A stretch of 64,000 nucleotides of DNA from Cohaesibacter celericrescens. Lineage in GTDB: Bacteria; Pseudomonadota; Alphaproteobacteria; Rhizobiales; Cohaesibacteraceae. Positions 1-8,325 of the stretch are shown here, in pieces. The translations under genes were made by a program, and so were the position numbers. The notes below the pieces were generated by a model. The model had not been told where the DNA came from, searched no databases, and saw only the letters and a list, made by a program, of their open reading frames with translations. Within the stretch, counting starts at the first letter, position 1. Each line of letters begins with the position of its first letter. Where the stretch lies: positions 248,001 through 312,000 of the forward strand of contig NZ_PKUQ01000031.1 in assembly GCF_002866925.1 (NCBI RefSeq), given 5' to 3'.

Positions 1-897
1 AGCGGAAATGGCCGCATTGCGATCAATCTGTTGGGGCTTGCTGGCACCGGGAATAATGGTTGAAATGGCATCATGGTCGAGAATCCAGCGCTGTGCAAAA
101 TCCGCCAATTCCATGCCTTCCGGTAGCATTTCTTTTAGGTCATTGACCAATTGGAGTCCCGTTTCAAACGGCACGCCTGCAAAGGTTTCGCCTACGTTGA
201 AGGCCTGGCCGTCGCGGTTGAAGTTGCGATGGTCATTTTCGGCGAAGACCGTTCCGGAAGAGAATTTGCCGGATAGAATGCCGCTGGCCAATGGTAGCCG
301 AACAATGATGCCGACGCCCTTTTCCTTGGCTTTGGGCAGCAATTGGGTGGTCAGCTTCTGGCGGAATAAATTGTAGATGACCTGCAAGCTCAACAGACCG
401 TCTTGCTCGATGCACAAAAGTCCTTCTTCAACGGTCTCTACGCTGGCACCAAAGTGGCGAATGACGCCTTGCGATTGCAGCGTGCGGAGCCAATCAAAAA
501 TAGCACCGTCGCGCATCACTTGGGTTGGAATACAATGCAGCTGGACCAGATCAAGGCAATCCATACCCAGACGGGCACGTGACTCATCAATGCCTTTGCG
601 CAAGGAGGCTTCGGTGTAGCCATCGGGATAGGGATCGCCGCGGCCGAATTTGGTTGCGACGCGGATGTCACCGCGGTCTTTGTTTTTCAAAAACTTTCCG
701 ATGAGCAGTTCGCTCTTGCCACCGCCATAGACGTCGGCTGTGTCAAAAAAAGTAACACCTTTTTGAAGGGCTGTTTCTAAAATCGCGAGACCTGCATCCT
801 CGGCCAATGGGGCACCCCAGTCGGCACCCAGTTGCCAACATCCCAAGCCAACTTCGCTGACTTTAAAGCCTTTTGCACCTAAGTTTCGGCTATGCAT
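1..897 (-). CDS. Aldo/keto reductase, 3' end beyond window
   Basis: NADPH-dependent aldo/keto reductase, cytosolic, physiological substrate unknown. Translation from the ATG at 897 begins MHSRNLGAKGFKVSEVGLGC and stays open for 299 codons to the window edge, so the C-terminal end (family usually about 320-350 residues) is missing. Visible landmarks are FDTADVYG with the catalytic Asp (about residue 52) and Tyr (about 57), the Lys in VATKFGRG, the His in QLH, and the cofactor-binding IIPGAS near the truncated end. A purine-rich GGAGAG lies just upstream of the ATG. It is one of four aldo/keto reductase genes in the window, each of a different subgroup. The fold is certain; the substrate is not. 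Confidence 0.9.
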   Translation of the reverse strand, partial: MHSRNLGAKGFKVSEVGLGCWQLGADWGAPLAEDAGLAILETALQKGVTFFDTADVYGGGKSELLIGKFLKNKDRGDIRVATKFGRGDPYPDGYTEASLRKGIDESRARLGMDCLDLVQLHCIPTQVMRDGAIFDWLRTLQSQGVIRHFGASVETVEEGLLCIEQDGLLSLQVIYNLFRQKLTTQLLPKAKEKGVGIIVRLPLASGILSGKFSSGTVFAENDHRNFNRDGQAFNVGETFAGVPFETGLQLVNDLKEMLPEGMELADFAQRWILDHDAISTIIPGASKPQQIDRNAAISA

Positions 898-1167
898 AAA
901 CTCTCTCCCTAGAAAATTGTCTTTGCCTTATGGCGCTTTGTCTTTCTGCAACAAAAACAAATCGTGTGCCATGTTAGACTTGTGGTTGGAGGGTTTGACC
1001 GAGCCTTCCAAGCTGTAAACAGACTATTCCTGTTGATCACAATTTGGAAGCGGTTATGCTCGGCGCTCGATTGCGTCTTGACGTTGGAGCGTGAAGATAC
1101 AAAATAATGCACTATAAGATGTCTGCATTTTTCGCATGCATTACTGACCTAGAGATTGGATTTGATC

Positions 1168-1653
1168 ATGTTTGAAAGCTTGATGCAGATGTTTCGTGAT
1201 GTCGCAGGTGACAGCGACGACAGCAATGTGTTCTCGGACGGTGACCATCGGGTCGCTGCTGCGGCGTTGCTTGTCCATTTGATTGCTATTGACGGAGTGA
1301 TTGAGCCTGAGGAACAGGCCAAAATGCGTGATATTCTCAAACAACGCTTTTCCCTGTCGGATAGCGACACATCTGACTTGATCGCGGTCGCCAGCAAACG
1401 CGATGATGAAGCCGTGGATCTTTACAGTTTTACTTCAAAACTCAAACATCAGCTTGATGAAGAGGGCCGCATCGAGATTATCGAAATGATGTGGGAGCTG
1501 GTGTTTGCAGACGGCAAAATTCATGAGTTTGAAGACAATCTGGTTTGGCGCGTTTCTGAGTTGATGGGGGTATCGCGGCGCGATCGGATTCGCACCCGTC
1601 AGAATGTTCAAGCCCAGAATGAGTTAGACCAAACTGAAATGGGTGACGGATGA
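1168..1653 (+). CDS. TerB-like (tellurite-resistance TerB family) protein
   Basis: Soluble all-helical protein of 161 residues resembling the TerB / DnaJ-associated helical domain. After a short acidic N-terminus (VAGDSDDSN), two similar helical halves each carry an acidic AIDGVIEPEE / FADGKIHEFE motif, the paired DG-containing segments typical of TerB-like folds and often suggested to bind metal. An in-frame TTG at 1156 would add four residues; the ATG at 1168 is preferred. The stop overlaps the start of the glutamine amidotransferase gene by four bases (ATGA), so the two are translationally coupled. The family link to tellurite resistance is historical; the role here is unknown. Confidence 0.8.
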   Translation: MFESLMQMFRDVAGDSDDSNVFSDGDHRVAAAALLVHLIAIDGVIEPEEQAKMRDILKQRFSLSDSDTSDLIAVASKRDDEAVDLYSFTSKLKHQLDEEGRIEIIEMMWELVFADGKIHEFEDNLVWRVSELMGVSRRDRIRTRQNVQAQNELDQTEMGDG

Positions 1654-2417
1654 ACTGGGCGGCCTCACAACTTGTGCCATCAGACGCACCCAGGATTCTC
1701 ATAATATTACATCAAGAAAATTCCATTCCCGGACGCGTTGGCTGGATGTTGAAACAGCGCGGCTTCAAGCTGGATATCCGTAGACCACGATTTGGTGACA
1801 GCCTGCCCCAGACAATGGATGGGCATGCTGGCGCGGTTGTGTTTGGCGGCCCCATGAGTGCCAACGACAAAGAAGCCTATATCAAACGCGAAATAGACTG
1901 GATTTCTGTTCCTTTGCGCGATGACAAACCATTTTTGGGCATTTGCCTAGGTGGGCAGATGCTGGCCAAACAATTGGGTGGTCATGTGACCAGTCGTGTC
2001 GATGACCATGTTGAAATTGGCTATTATCCGATTGAGGCGACCAATGCGGGGCAGTCTTTGCTGGATTGGCCAAGCAAAGTGTATCAATGGCATCGGGAAG
2101 GCTTCAGCTTACCTAAAGGGGCGGAACTGTTGGCGACAGGGGCATCTTTTGCCAATCAGGCGATGCGCTATGGCAACAATGCTTATGGCATTCAGTTTCA
2201 CCCCGAGGTGACCATGCATATGATGCATCGATGGACGGTGAAAGCGTCCGAACGCCTTAAGTTGCCCGGGGCACGCAGCAAGAGAGACCATTTTCAGGGG
2301 CGCTATATTTACGATCCAGCGGTGGAAGTCTGGCTTGATGCCTTTCTTGACCTTTGGGTTGGGTATGGTAATGACTATCTGACACATGATAGCCAAGTCT
2401 CGCAAATTGCGAAGTAG
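1650..2417 (+). CDS. Class I glutamine amidotransferase (GMP synthase-like)
   Basis: Stand-alone class I glutamine amidotransferase of 255 residues. The nucleophile elbow GICLGGQ places the catalytic Cys at about residue 99, and the His-Glu pair of the triad is in FHPEV near residue 190; an oxyanion-type GGPMS precedes them. No synthetase domain is fused, so this belongs to the GMP-synthase-like amidotransferases that hydrolyse glutamine or gamma-glutamyl compounds. It is coupled to the TerB-like gene by an ATGA overlap. All catalytic residues are present; the substrate or acceptor cannot be read from sequence. Confidence 0.88.
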   Translation: MNWAASQLVPSDAPRILIILHQENSIPGRVGWMLKQRGFKLDIRRPRFGDSLPQTMDGHAGAVVFGGPMSANDKEAYIKREIDWISVPLRDDKPFLGICLGGQMLAKQLGGHVTSRVDDHVEIGYYPIEATNAGQSLLDWPSKVYQWHREGFSLPKGAELLATGASFANQAMRYGNNAYGIQFHPEVTMHMMHRWTVKASERLKLPGARSKRDHFQGRYIYDPAVEVWLDAFLDLWVGYGNDYLTHDSQVSQIAK

Positions 2418-2477
2418 GTCGTGCAGAATGCATGTGGCACACCTTACCGAGGTCTTACCGTTTCAGTCGTTATTTCA

Positions 2478-2514
2478 ATATATGGGGGGCATTTTCGCTC
2501 GCGTGCCCATATAT
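2478..2514. promoter_or_regulatory. Inverted repeat upstream of the sigma-54 promoter, candidate activator site
   Basis: ATATATGGG (2478-2486) and CCCATATAT (2506-2514) form perfect 9-base arms, extended by GGGCA/TGCCC-type pairing inside. The centre lies about 70 bases before the predicted transcription start at 2566, a typical position for an enhancer-binding protein of a sigma-54 promoter. The cognate activator is not identified; the sequence does not match the NtrC consensus. Confidence 0.45.
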
Positions 2515-2539
2515 GGCATTACTCATGAAATGAGCCGGT

Positions 2540-2554
2540 TGGCACGTTGTTTGC
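2540..2554 (+). promoter_or_regulatory. Sigma-54 (RpoN) promoter
   Basis: TGGCACG-TTGT-TTGC matches the RpoN consensus TGGCACG-N4-TTGC exactly, with GG at 2541-2542 and GC at 2553-2554 separated by the required ten bases. Predicted start of transcription is at about 2566. No protein-coding gene starts within the next 85 bases before a strong terminator, so the transcript appears to be a small RNA. Confidence 0.75.
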
Positions 2555-2565
2555 GTAAGAGATGT

Positions 2566-2651
2566 CAGTTGGCAATTTGTATTTGCGTAGCCAACTCTGG
2601 TTTTTAAAGGCCCCGATGTGCGCGTGTTTATGTCTGCATCGGGGCTTTTTT
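2566..2651 (+). ncRNA. Predicted sigma-54-dependent small RNA of about 86 nt
   Basis: Starting at the position predicted by the sigma-54 promoter, the sequence folds into a 5' hairpin with perfect arms AGTTGGC (2567-2573) and GCCAACT (2590-2596), a short unpaired CUGGUUUUUAAAG-type linker, and a second hairpin GCCCCGATG (2610-2618) / CATCGGGGC (2637-2645) followed by six T residues. This is the layout of a free-standing regulatory RNA with its own promoter and intrinsic terminator. Known precedents for RpoN-driven small RNAs include GlmY, CrcZ and Qrr; I see no sequence relation to them. It lies between the amidotransferase and yggT genes and has no convincing reading frame. Targets are unknown. 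Confidence 0.6.
2610..2651 (+). terminator. Rho-independent terminator
   Basis: A nine-base GC-rich perfect stem, GCCCCGATG with CATCGGGGC, then TTTTTT. It forms the 3' end of the predicted small RNA and also blocks readthrough from the amidotransferase gene. Confidence 0.85.
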
Positions 2652-2833
2652 AGTTTATGCCCCTCCATTACGAATTCCTGTATCAGGCCTTGCAGGATTG
2701 CAGGTGGATCGCTACATGCTTTAAAAGCAATGGTGCTGTTTGTTCAGGGTGCCAAAAACAGAATGATGATTATAGATTGAGCCCGGCGCTGCCTTGGTGC
2801 TGTTTTGGCTGTTGAAATTGAATGAGGGTGACA

Positions 2834-3097
2834 ATGGGTGAGATACTGGCTTCTATTCTGCAGATCTACATGTATGTGGTGATCGCATATGCTGTGTTTT
2901 CTTGGCTTTTCGCCTTCAATATCGTCAATCCGCGCAACCAGCTTGTTGCTACAATTTATGAAGTTTGCTGGAAACTGGTGGATCCTGTGCTTTCCAAAAT
3001 CCGCCAAGTCATTCCGACGATGGGCGGTATGGATTTTTCACCCATCGTTTTGTTGTTTGCGGTGTCTATTCTGTCCAATCTTGTCAGGGGTATGTAA
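2834..3097 (+). CDS. YggT family integral membrane protein
   Basis: Small inner-membrane protein (87 residues) with two transmembrane segments separated by a conserved loop: an N-terminal helix ILQIYMYVVIAYAVFSWL, the family signature region VNPRNQLVATIYEVCWKLVDPVLSKIRQVIP with the conserved Pro and Arg residues, and a C-terminal helix SPIVLLFAVSILSNLV. The ATG at 2834 is chosen over the in-frame ATG at 2822 because GAGGG at about 2825 is well spaced only for the later one. YggT proteins have been associated with osmotic stress, cell shape and division; mechanism unknown. Confidence 0.85.
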   Translation: MGEILASILQIYMYVVIAYAVFSWLFAFNIVNPRNQLVATIYEVCWKLVDPVLSKIRQVIPTMGGMDFSPIVLLFAVSILSNLVRGM

Positions 3098-3154
3098 GCG
3101 ACAAAATGTCTCTGGTGCTTTAACCAGTGCTGGTTTTCACCTTTGTTCAGTTAT

Positions 3155-3191
3155 AAAAAAAGCGCGGTTGCCTGATGGCGCCGCGCTTTTT
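3155..3191. terminator. Bidirectional terminator between yggT and ppa
   Basis: AGCGCGG (from 3161) pairs with CCGCGCT (3181-3187). A-run on the left and T-run on the right let it work for both convergent genes. Confidence 0.85.
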
Positions 3192-3214
3192 GTTTCTTGA
3201 TCGATGGTTGAAGA

Positions 3215-3739
3215 TTATTTCTTCATATTGTCGATGGAAATTTGAATCATTTCCTTGGCTTTTTCCGGACCGGCCCAATCGTCAATTTTGACCCATTTTC
3301 CTGGCTCCAGATCTTTGTAATGCTCAAAGAAATGTTTGATCTGATCACGGAGGTTTTGCGGCAAATCCGTGTAGGATTTGATGTGATCATAATGGCTGGT
3401 TAGTTTGGAGTGTGGCACGGCAACAACTTTTTCGTCTTTGCCTCCATCGTCTTCCATGATCAACACGCCAACGGGACGTGCGCGGATGACAACGCCGGGA
3501 GCAAGCTGCGCATCACCAACGACGAGTACGTCGATTGGGTCGCCATCGTCTGCCAGTGTGTTGGGAACAAATCCATAATCGCAAGGGTAGGCCATCGGTG
3601 TGAACAGGAAGCGATCCACGAAGACCGCGCCAGAGTCTTTGTCGACTTCATATTTGACGGAAGAGCCTTTCGGCACTTCGATGACAACATTGATGTCTTC
3701 AGGGGCGTCTTTACCCGCTGGGATTTCGCTAATATTCAT
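3215..3739 (-). CDS. ppa: Inorganic pyrophosphatase (family I)
   Basis: Soluble Mg-dependent pyrophosphatase that hydrolyses PPi to phosphate and drives biosynthetic reactions. The 174-residue product has the usual bacterial length and carries the family signature [10 protein letters not shown] (metal-binding Asp residues), the substrate-binding [14 protein letters not shown] near the N-terminus, [11 protein letters not shown], and the downstream [10 protein letters not shown]. The ATG at 3739 is preferred because GGAG sits eight bases upstream; an upstream extension in frame to 3808 does not resemble the family. It is convergent with yggT and shares the bidirectional terminator. Confidence 0.96.
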   Translation of the reverse strand: MNISEIPAGKDAPEDINVVIEVPKGSSVKYEVDKDSGAVFVDRFLFTPMAYPCDYGFVPNTLADDGDPIDVLVVGDAQLAPGVVIRARPVGVLIMEDDGGKDEKVVAVPHSKLTSHYDHIKSYTDLPQNLRDQIKHFFEHYKDLEPGKWVKIDDWAGPEKAKEMIQISIDNMKK

Positions 3740-4087
3740 GGGTGTAACTCCAATTGGGACCATGTGTTGATAGCGGTTTAAGAGGTCTTGGCGGTGATGG
3801 CAAGACAAACCTTAGATCAAGCCTCTAGGTCCACTGGAGTTGCGTTAATTTGTGAAGATTTGTTGCCCCGTTTCGAATTGCTTGCTTGTGTCACTGTTTA
3901 AATTTGGTTAGGTACAATTTTAAATTGTTTCAGTTTGTTTCTATTTTTTCAGCAAAAGACACCAAAATTTTTTGGTTATGGCTGAACCTGTTAAAACCAA
4001 GCCGAGTCCTTGTGGGAAAGGGCTATGATTTTATGGCTTGGGAATTGCGACTATATAAATGAATGCGTCAGCCATGAGGGGATGGTT
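3740..4087. other. Intergenic region, no gene seen
   Basis: About 350 AT-rich bases between divergent ppa and the secreted-protein gene. It must hold both promoters, but I cannot pick convincing boxes. A small palindrome, ACAATTT/AAATTGT, lies near 3915. No reading frame with coding character. Confidence 0.5.
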
Positions 4088-4687
4088 ATGATTATTCTTA
4101 ATCCAGTTAAATTTATGGGGTTTGTAGCGGGGACCTCACTTTTTGCAAGTTATTGTCTGCTTTCCAATCCGGCCCATTCTGCCGAGATTTCCTATCAATA
4201 TAGCAAGCTCGACGAGGGCTCCTGTATGTCTTTGATCGTTAATGAAGAAGAAGGCTACAGTGAACAGGTTTGTAAAGGCGTCGATGGAATTGCCGTTTTT
4301 GTCGCTGAGGGCGATTTGCGGATGTCGGTGGCCTACCGCAATCAGGCTGCGACCGATCGCTACTTTACCTTTGGTGGTTTTAACCGTGTCGGCGATGTGG
4401 TGGAATGGCGCCTGAGTGACGAAGAAGGGTATGCCAAACCTTATGCTACGATTCTGCGCTGGTATGTTTCTGTTGGTGAGCCTAAGGATAAGCAAGCTTT
4501 GGTGGTGAGCAAAATCGCAGATGACGATTTTTGCATTGCGGGATTTGTTGATGCGTCCGCCAATAAAAATGCCAATGAATTGGCAAGATCCATAGCTGAT
4601 GGTGTGGCGAGATCCTTCGTTTGCGGGCAGGATAAACCTCAATGGTATGGTGAAACTGGCGTGTTGGCTACTGCGCTGCTGCAGTAG
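4088..4687 (+). CDS. Conserved secreted protein of unknown function
   Basis: Predicted periplasmic protein of 199 residues. It begins with a hydrophobic signal peptide ending SNPAHSAEIS, with a plausible signal peptidase I cleavage after HSA. The mature part has paired Cys residues (GSCMSL, EQVCKG, DDFCIAG, SFVCGQ), a YxTFGGFNRVGDVVEWRL segment and ANKNANELARSIAD. I recognise the layout as a conserved alphaproteobacterial periplasmic hypothetical (four Cys, probably two disulfides) with no assigned function. The ATG at 4088 is chosen because GAGGGG ends six bases upstream; in-frame ATG at 4082 and longer forms from 4010 are less likely. Confidence 0.75.
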   Translation: MIILNPVKFMGFVAGTSLFASYCLLSNPAHSAEISYQYSKLDEGSCMSLIVNEEEGYSEQVCKGVDGIAVFVAEGDLRMSVAYRNQAATDRYFTFGGFNRVGDVVEWRLSDEEGYAKPYATILRWYVSVGEPKDKQALVVSKIADDDFCIAGFVDASANKNANELARSIADGVARSFVCGQDKPQWYGETGVLATALLQ

Positions 4688-4712
4688 GCAGCGTCAAAAT
4701 CCAAATTGAAGA

Positions 4713-4746
4713 AGGCGGGCTGCTGATATATCGCACCCGCCTTTAT
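4713..4746 (+). terminator. Terminator of the secreted-protein gene
   Basis: AGGCGGG (4713-4719) pairs with CCCGCCT (4736-4742), followed by TTATT. Confidence 0.75.
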
Positions 4747-4983
4747 TGGTCCTTGGGACATCTTTTTGCCCAAAAGCCTACCGCCAATGCATTTAACGCA
4801 CCAACGATCGAGCCAACCAGCGGCGAAGCGAAGGTAACTCTTCCACGGCTACTGTGAGATGTTGCCCCGAAGATCCTGATACCTGCAGCAATGACACCCT
4901 TAGGCCACAGATGTACGTGTGGGGGCGATACGCCAAGGACGTCGTCAATTCTTGGATTATTCTGGCAAAATTTGGACAAAAAG

Positions 4984-5012
4984 AAACCCGCCGGCTTTGC
5001 TCCGGCGGGTTT
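4984..5012 (-). terminator. Terminator of glnK-amtB
   Basis: Perfect stem AAACCCGCCGG / CCGGCGGGTTT; on the minus strand it is followed by a T-rich TTTCTTTTTG. It ends the ammonium-transport operon. The stretch 4747-4983 to its left holds no gene I can support. Confidence 0.85.
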
Positions 5013-5090
5013 CTCCCCTCTGGGGCCCCTAGGGTGGGCCTTGAGCATCAGGCGGAGGAGGTGATTAGAACTCCGCTTTGCTCTTTATGA

Positions 5091-6467
5091 TTAGAGGCGT
5101 TGGCTACCTTGACCAAATTCAGGATAGGCTTCTACACCAATCTCTGCTTTGTCGAGGCCAAGATGTTCTTCTTCTTCGCTGACGCGGATGCCGACGGTTG
5201 ATTTCAGGATCATCCAAACGATGAAGGATAGAACAAAAGTGAAAGCACCGTATGCTGCAACACCAATCAGCTGGGTCATATAGGATGTGCCGCTGTTGGT
5301 AAGAGGAACAATCATCGTACCCCAGATGCCAGCCATCAAGTGAACCGGGATCGCACCAACAACATCATCGATTTTGAGTTTATCGAGCATTGGAACTGCG
5401 AAGACCACGATGGCTGCGCCGACGCCGCCGATGAACAGTGATTGTGCGATGGTTGGTGTCAGAGGTTCCGCGGTAATGGCAACAAGACCTGCCAATGCGC
5501 CGTTGAGGACCATAGTTACGTCGACTTTTTTATACAGGATCTGCAGCAGGACCATTGCTGTAACAACACCGGCTGCTGCTGCCATGTTGGTATTAGCAAA
5601 GATACGAGATACATCAGACACGTCAGCAATGGTACCCATAGCGAGCTGGGAAGCACCGTTAAAGCCGAACCAACCGAGCCACAGGATGAATGTACCCAAG
5701 GTGGCCAAAGGAATGGAAGAAGCCGGCATTGGGGTTACAAGACCGTCTTTACCGTATTTGCCTTTACGAGCACCAAGAAGCAGTGCGCCGGCAAGAGCAG
5801 CCCAGCCGCCTACAGAGTGTACGAGGGTGGAACCTGCGAAGTCGGAGAAGCCCATTTCAGACAACCAACCTGCGCCCCACTGCCAGGAACCGGCGATTGG
5901 GTAGATGAAGCCGGTCAATACGACAACAAACATCATGAATGGCCATAGTTTGATGCGCTCGGCCAATGTGCCGGATACAATCGACGCTGCAGTGGCCACA
6001 AATACCATCTGGAAGAACCAGTCAGACCCAGTGGAATAGCCGGTTTCCAGAAGAGCCGCGGTGTCTGCACCTTCTAGGCCGACAGGGTCGAGACCGTAGA
6101 CAAAGGAGAAGGAACCGATATAGCCGCCATCAACGCCCGTATACATCAGGTTATAACCGATGAGCCAATACATGATGCCTGCAACCGCATAGAGAGCGAT
6201 GTTTTTCAGGCTCTGCATCGAAACGTTTTTGGTGCGGACCAGACCGGCTTCGAGCATGGCGAAACCAGCTGCCATCCACATGACTAGAAAACCACCGATC
6301 AGGAAGAGCAGGGTATTGAGGATATAGGCAGTATCGGCAGCAGCTGCGGCTGCAGGAGCAGCTGCTTCAGCGACTGCTGGTGCTGTGGCCGCTGCGTCCT
6401 GTGCGAGGGCCGGGCCCGCGACAAGGGTAGCTGCGCCAACAAGAAGGGCAAGGGTTGTTTTTGACAT
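5091..6467 (-). CDS. amtB: Ammonium transporter
   Basis: Trimeric inner-membrane Amt/MEP/Rh channel for ammonium uptake. The 458-residue product starts with a cleavable signal peptide (MSKTTLALLVGAATLVAGPALAQ) and an Ala-rich linker, then about eleven membrane helices from DTAYILNTLLFLIGGFLVMW. Family landmarks include GFAMLEAGLVR, STLVHSVGGWAALAGALLLGARKG (conserved pore His), LGTFILWLGWFGFNGAS and the second twin-His region PVHLMAGIWGT. It lies 44 bases behind glnK, the conserved pairing in which GlnK plugs the AmtB pore when nitrogen is ample. AAGGA precedes the ATG by seven bases. Confidence 0.97.
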   Translation of the reverse strand: MSKTTLALLVGAATLVAGPALAQDAAATAPAVAEAAAPAAAAAADTAYILNTLLFLIGGFLVMWMAAGFAMLEAGLVRTKNVSMQSLKNIALYAVAGIMYWLIGYNLMYTGVDGGYIGSFSFVYGLDPVGLEGADTAALLETGYSTGSDWFFQMVFVATAASIVSGTLAERIKLWPFMMFVVVLTGFIYPIAGSWQWGAGWLSEMGFSDFAGSTLVHSVGGWAALAGALLLGARKGKYGKDGLVTPMPASSIPLATLGTFILWLGWFGFNGASQLAMGTIADVSDVSRIFANTNMAAAAGVVTAMVLLQILYKKVDVTMVLNGALAGLVAITAEPLTPTIAQSLFIGGVGAAIVVFAVPMLDKLKIDDVVGAIPVHLMAGIWGTMIVPLTNSGTSYMTQLIGVAAYGAFTFVLSFIVWMILKSTVGIRVSEEEEHLGLDKAEIGVEAYPEFGQGSQRL

Positions 6468-6511
6468 TGGTGTGTCCTTGATTTTTCGCTTCTACTTGAC
6501 AGGGGTTTTGC

Positions 6512-6859
<348 letters not shown>

Positions 6860-6944
6860 TCATGTCCCTCTTTGGGTTTTTGGATATTCCGCCCCAAAAT
6901 TGTCAGGAATTTTGGGATGGAACTTTTGTTCCTGCCCCTTCTCT

Positions 6945-6960
6945 TTCAAGAGCCGTGCCA
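6945..6960 (-). promoter_or_regulatory. Sigma-54-type promoter of glnK-amtB
   Basis: On the minus strand TGGCACG-GCTC-TTGA: -24 element perfect, -12 element TTGA in place of TTGC, with correct ten-base spacing. It points to glnK with a leader of about 80 bases. I could not find a clear NtrC palindrome upstream. Confidence 0.6.
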
Positions 6961-7046
6961 GTTTTTAAACTTTTTGTTAAGCTATTGAATCTTCATCGAT
7001 AAATTCATTTATGCCTATTTTTAATCCATGCTTGATAATTGTGCAT

Positions 7047-7097
7047 CCGCCAAAAAAGACAAAATATTAGGCAAAATTTGATTTTTGCCTAATATTT
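7047..7097 (-). terminator. Terminator of tesB (large AT-rich hairpin)
   Basis: Arms AAATATTAGGCAAAA (7062-7076) and TTTTGCCTAATATTT (7083-7097) are perfectly complementary over 15 bases. On the minus strand the stem is followed by TTTTGTCTTTTTT. Position, 120 bases after the tesB stop and upstream of the glnK promoter, fits a terminator; an operator role is possible. Confidence 0.6.
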
Positions 7098-7218
7098 ATA
7101 CAGTCTTTGGGTGTTTGGATTGTGTGCAGTGCGTTCTAAGAGCCATTTCTATGTTGTTCGCTGCTTAAGCATTGGGCGCTGTTTGGGAAATGACTCAGAA
7201 ATGGGCGATTTTTACCGA

Positions 7219-8082
7219 TTAACGGTTGGAAATTCGAATGAGCCCCTCTTGAACGGCTGTTGCGACGAGTGTGCCGTCGCGGCGGAATAACGAGCCGCGA
7301 TTGATGCCACGTGCTCCACCGGCCCAAGGGCTGTCCTGGCTATAGAGCAGCCACTCGTCGGCGCGAAAGTCTGCGTGGAACCACATGGCATGGTCCAAGC
7401 TGGCGGCGCTGACATCTTTGTTAAAGACTGAGCGCCCATGAGCAAATAGCGATGTGTCCAATAAAGTCATGTCTGATGCATAAGCCAGCGCACATTTGTG
7501 AATGGCCGGGTCGTCGGGCAGAGTGGATGTGGTGCGGACCCAAACATATTGCAAAGGATCGTGCTTTTTGTCGGTGGTATAATGCTCCATATTGACCGGC
7601 CGGAGCTCGATGGGCCTTTCACGCCGAAAATAGGCTTTTATATTGTCCGGTGCCTTGGCCATATAGGCCTCAATCGTATCCGCTTCGCTTGGAAGGTCTT
7701 CCGGAGCCGGTATGTCCGGCATTTCCATTTGGTGGTTGAGGCCCTCTTCCTGTTTGTGAAAAGACGCGGACATGGTGAAAATGGCCTTGCCGTGTTGGAT
7801 GGCCTTGACTTGCCGAGTGACAAAAGAGCGTCCATCTCTGAGGGTGTCCACCTCATAGATGATGGGCACCTTGGGGTCACCTGGTCGCATAAAATAACAA
7901 TGCAGGGAATGGGCCAGCTTGTCTGAATCCACCGTGCGGGAGGCGGCAACCAATGACTGCCCGATGACCTGACCGCCAAACACCCGCTGCCAACCATCTT
8001 GTGGGCTGCGGCCACGAAACAGATTTTTCTCGAGGGTTTCCAAATCCAGAATGGAAAGAAGCGTGGCAACTGCTGATGTCAT
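7219..8082 (-). CDS. tesB: Acyl-CoA thioesterase II
   Basis: Cytosolic double-hotdog thioesterase that hydrolyses medium- and long-chain acyl-CoA. The 287-residue length matches TesB. Visible: N-terminal half NLFRGRSPQDGWQRVFGGQVIGQSL, HSLHCYFMRPGD, then the C-terminal catalytic region with the Asp of SLDHAMWFH, the Ser/Thr position in LYSQDSPWAGGARG and the Gln of AVQEGLIR, the triad positions known from Escherichia coli TesB. AGGA lies eight bases before the ATG. Monocistronic, divergent from the ubiquinone hydroxylase gene. Confidence 0.94.
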   Translation of the reverse strand: MTSAVATLLSILDLETLEKNLFRGRSPQDGWQRVFGGQVIGQSLVAASRTVDSDKLAHSLHCYFMRPGDPKVPIIYEVDTLRDGRSFVTRQVKAIQHGKAIFTMSASFHKQEEGLNHQMEMPDIPAPEDLPSEADTIEAYMAKAPDNIKAYFRRERPIELRPVNMEHYTTDKKHDPLQYVWVRTTSTLPDDPAIHKCALAYASDMTLLDTSLFAHGRSVFNKDVSAASLDHAMWFHADFRADEWLLYSQDSPWAGGARGINRGSLFRRDGTLVATAVQEGLIRISNR

Positions 8083-8325
8083 GGTGCGGGTCCTGTTTGT
8101 TATCGTGCTTGTTTCGAAGCAGTCAGATCAACTTTGCCCTAGTCCGGTGGTCTTGCAAACCAATAGATGACAAAAAAATGTATCATAGCGACAGTTTGTG
8201 CAGATCTTATGACTGTGCTTGTCTATATAAGAAGAGAGTTGATGAGCGAAGGATGTAGTCGGAATTGCGCGTTTTTGTTGCAAGATGCCGGATAATGCTG
8301 CGTCAAACGTGTGAAAGGGGCAGGG

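Noticed and set aside
4743..5048. Minus-strand frame of 101 codons between the secreted-protein gene and amtB
   Set aside because: It reads through the amtB terminator hairpin and has no ribosome-binding site or family resemblance. A degraded gene remnant cannot be excluded.
7010..7060. NtrC binding site upstream of glnK
   Set aside because: Only loose TGCAC / GCA half-sites with wrong spacing are visible.
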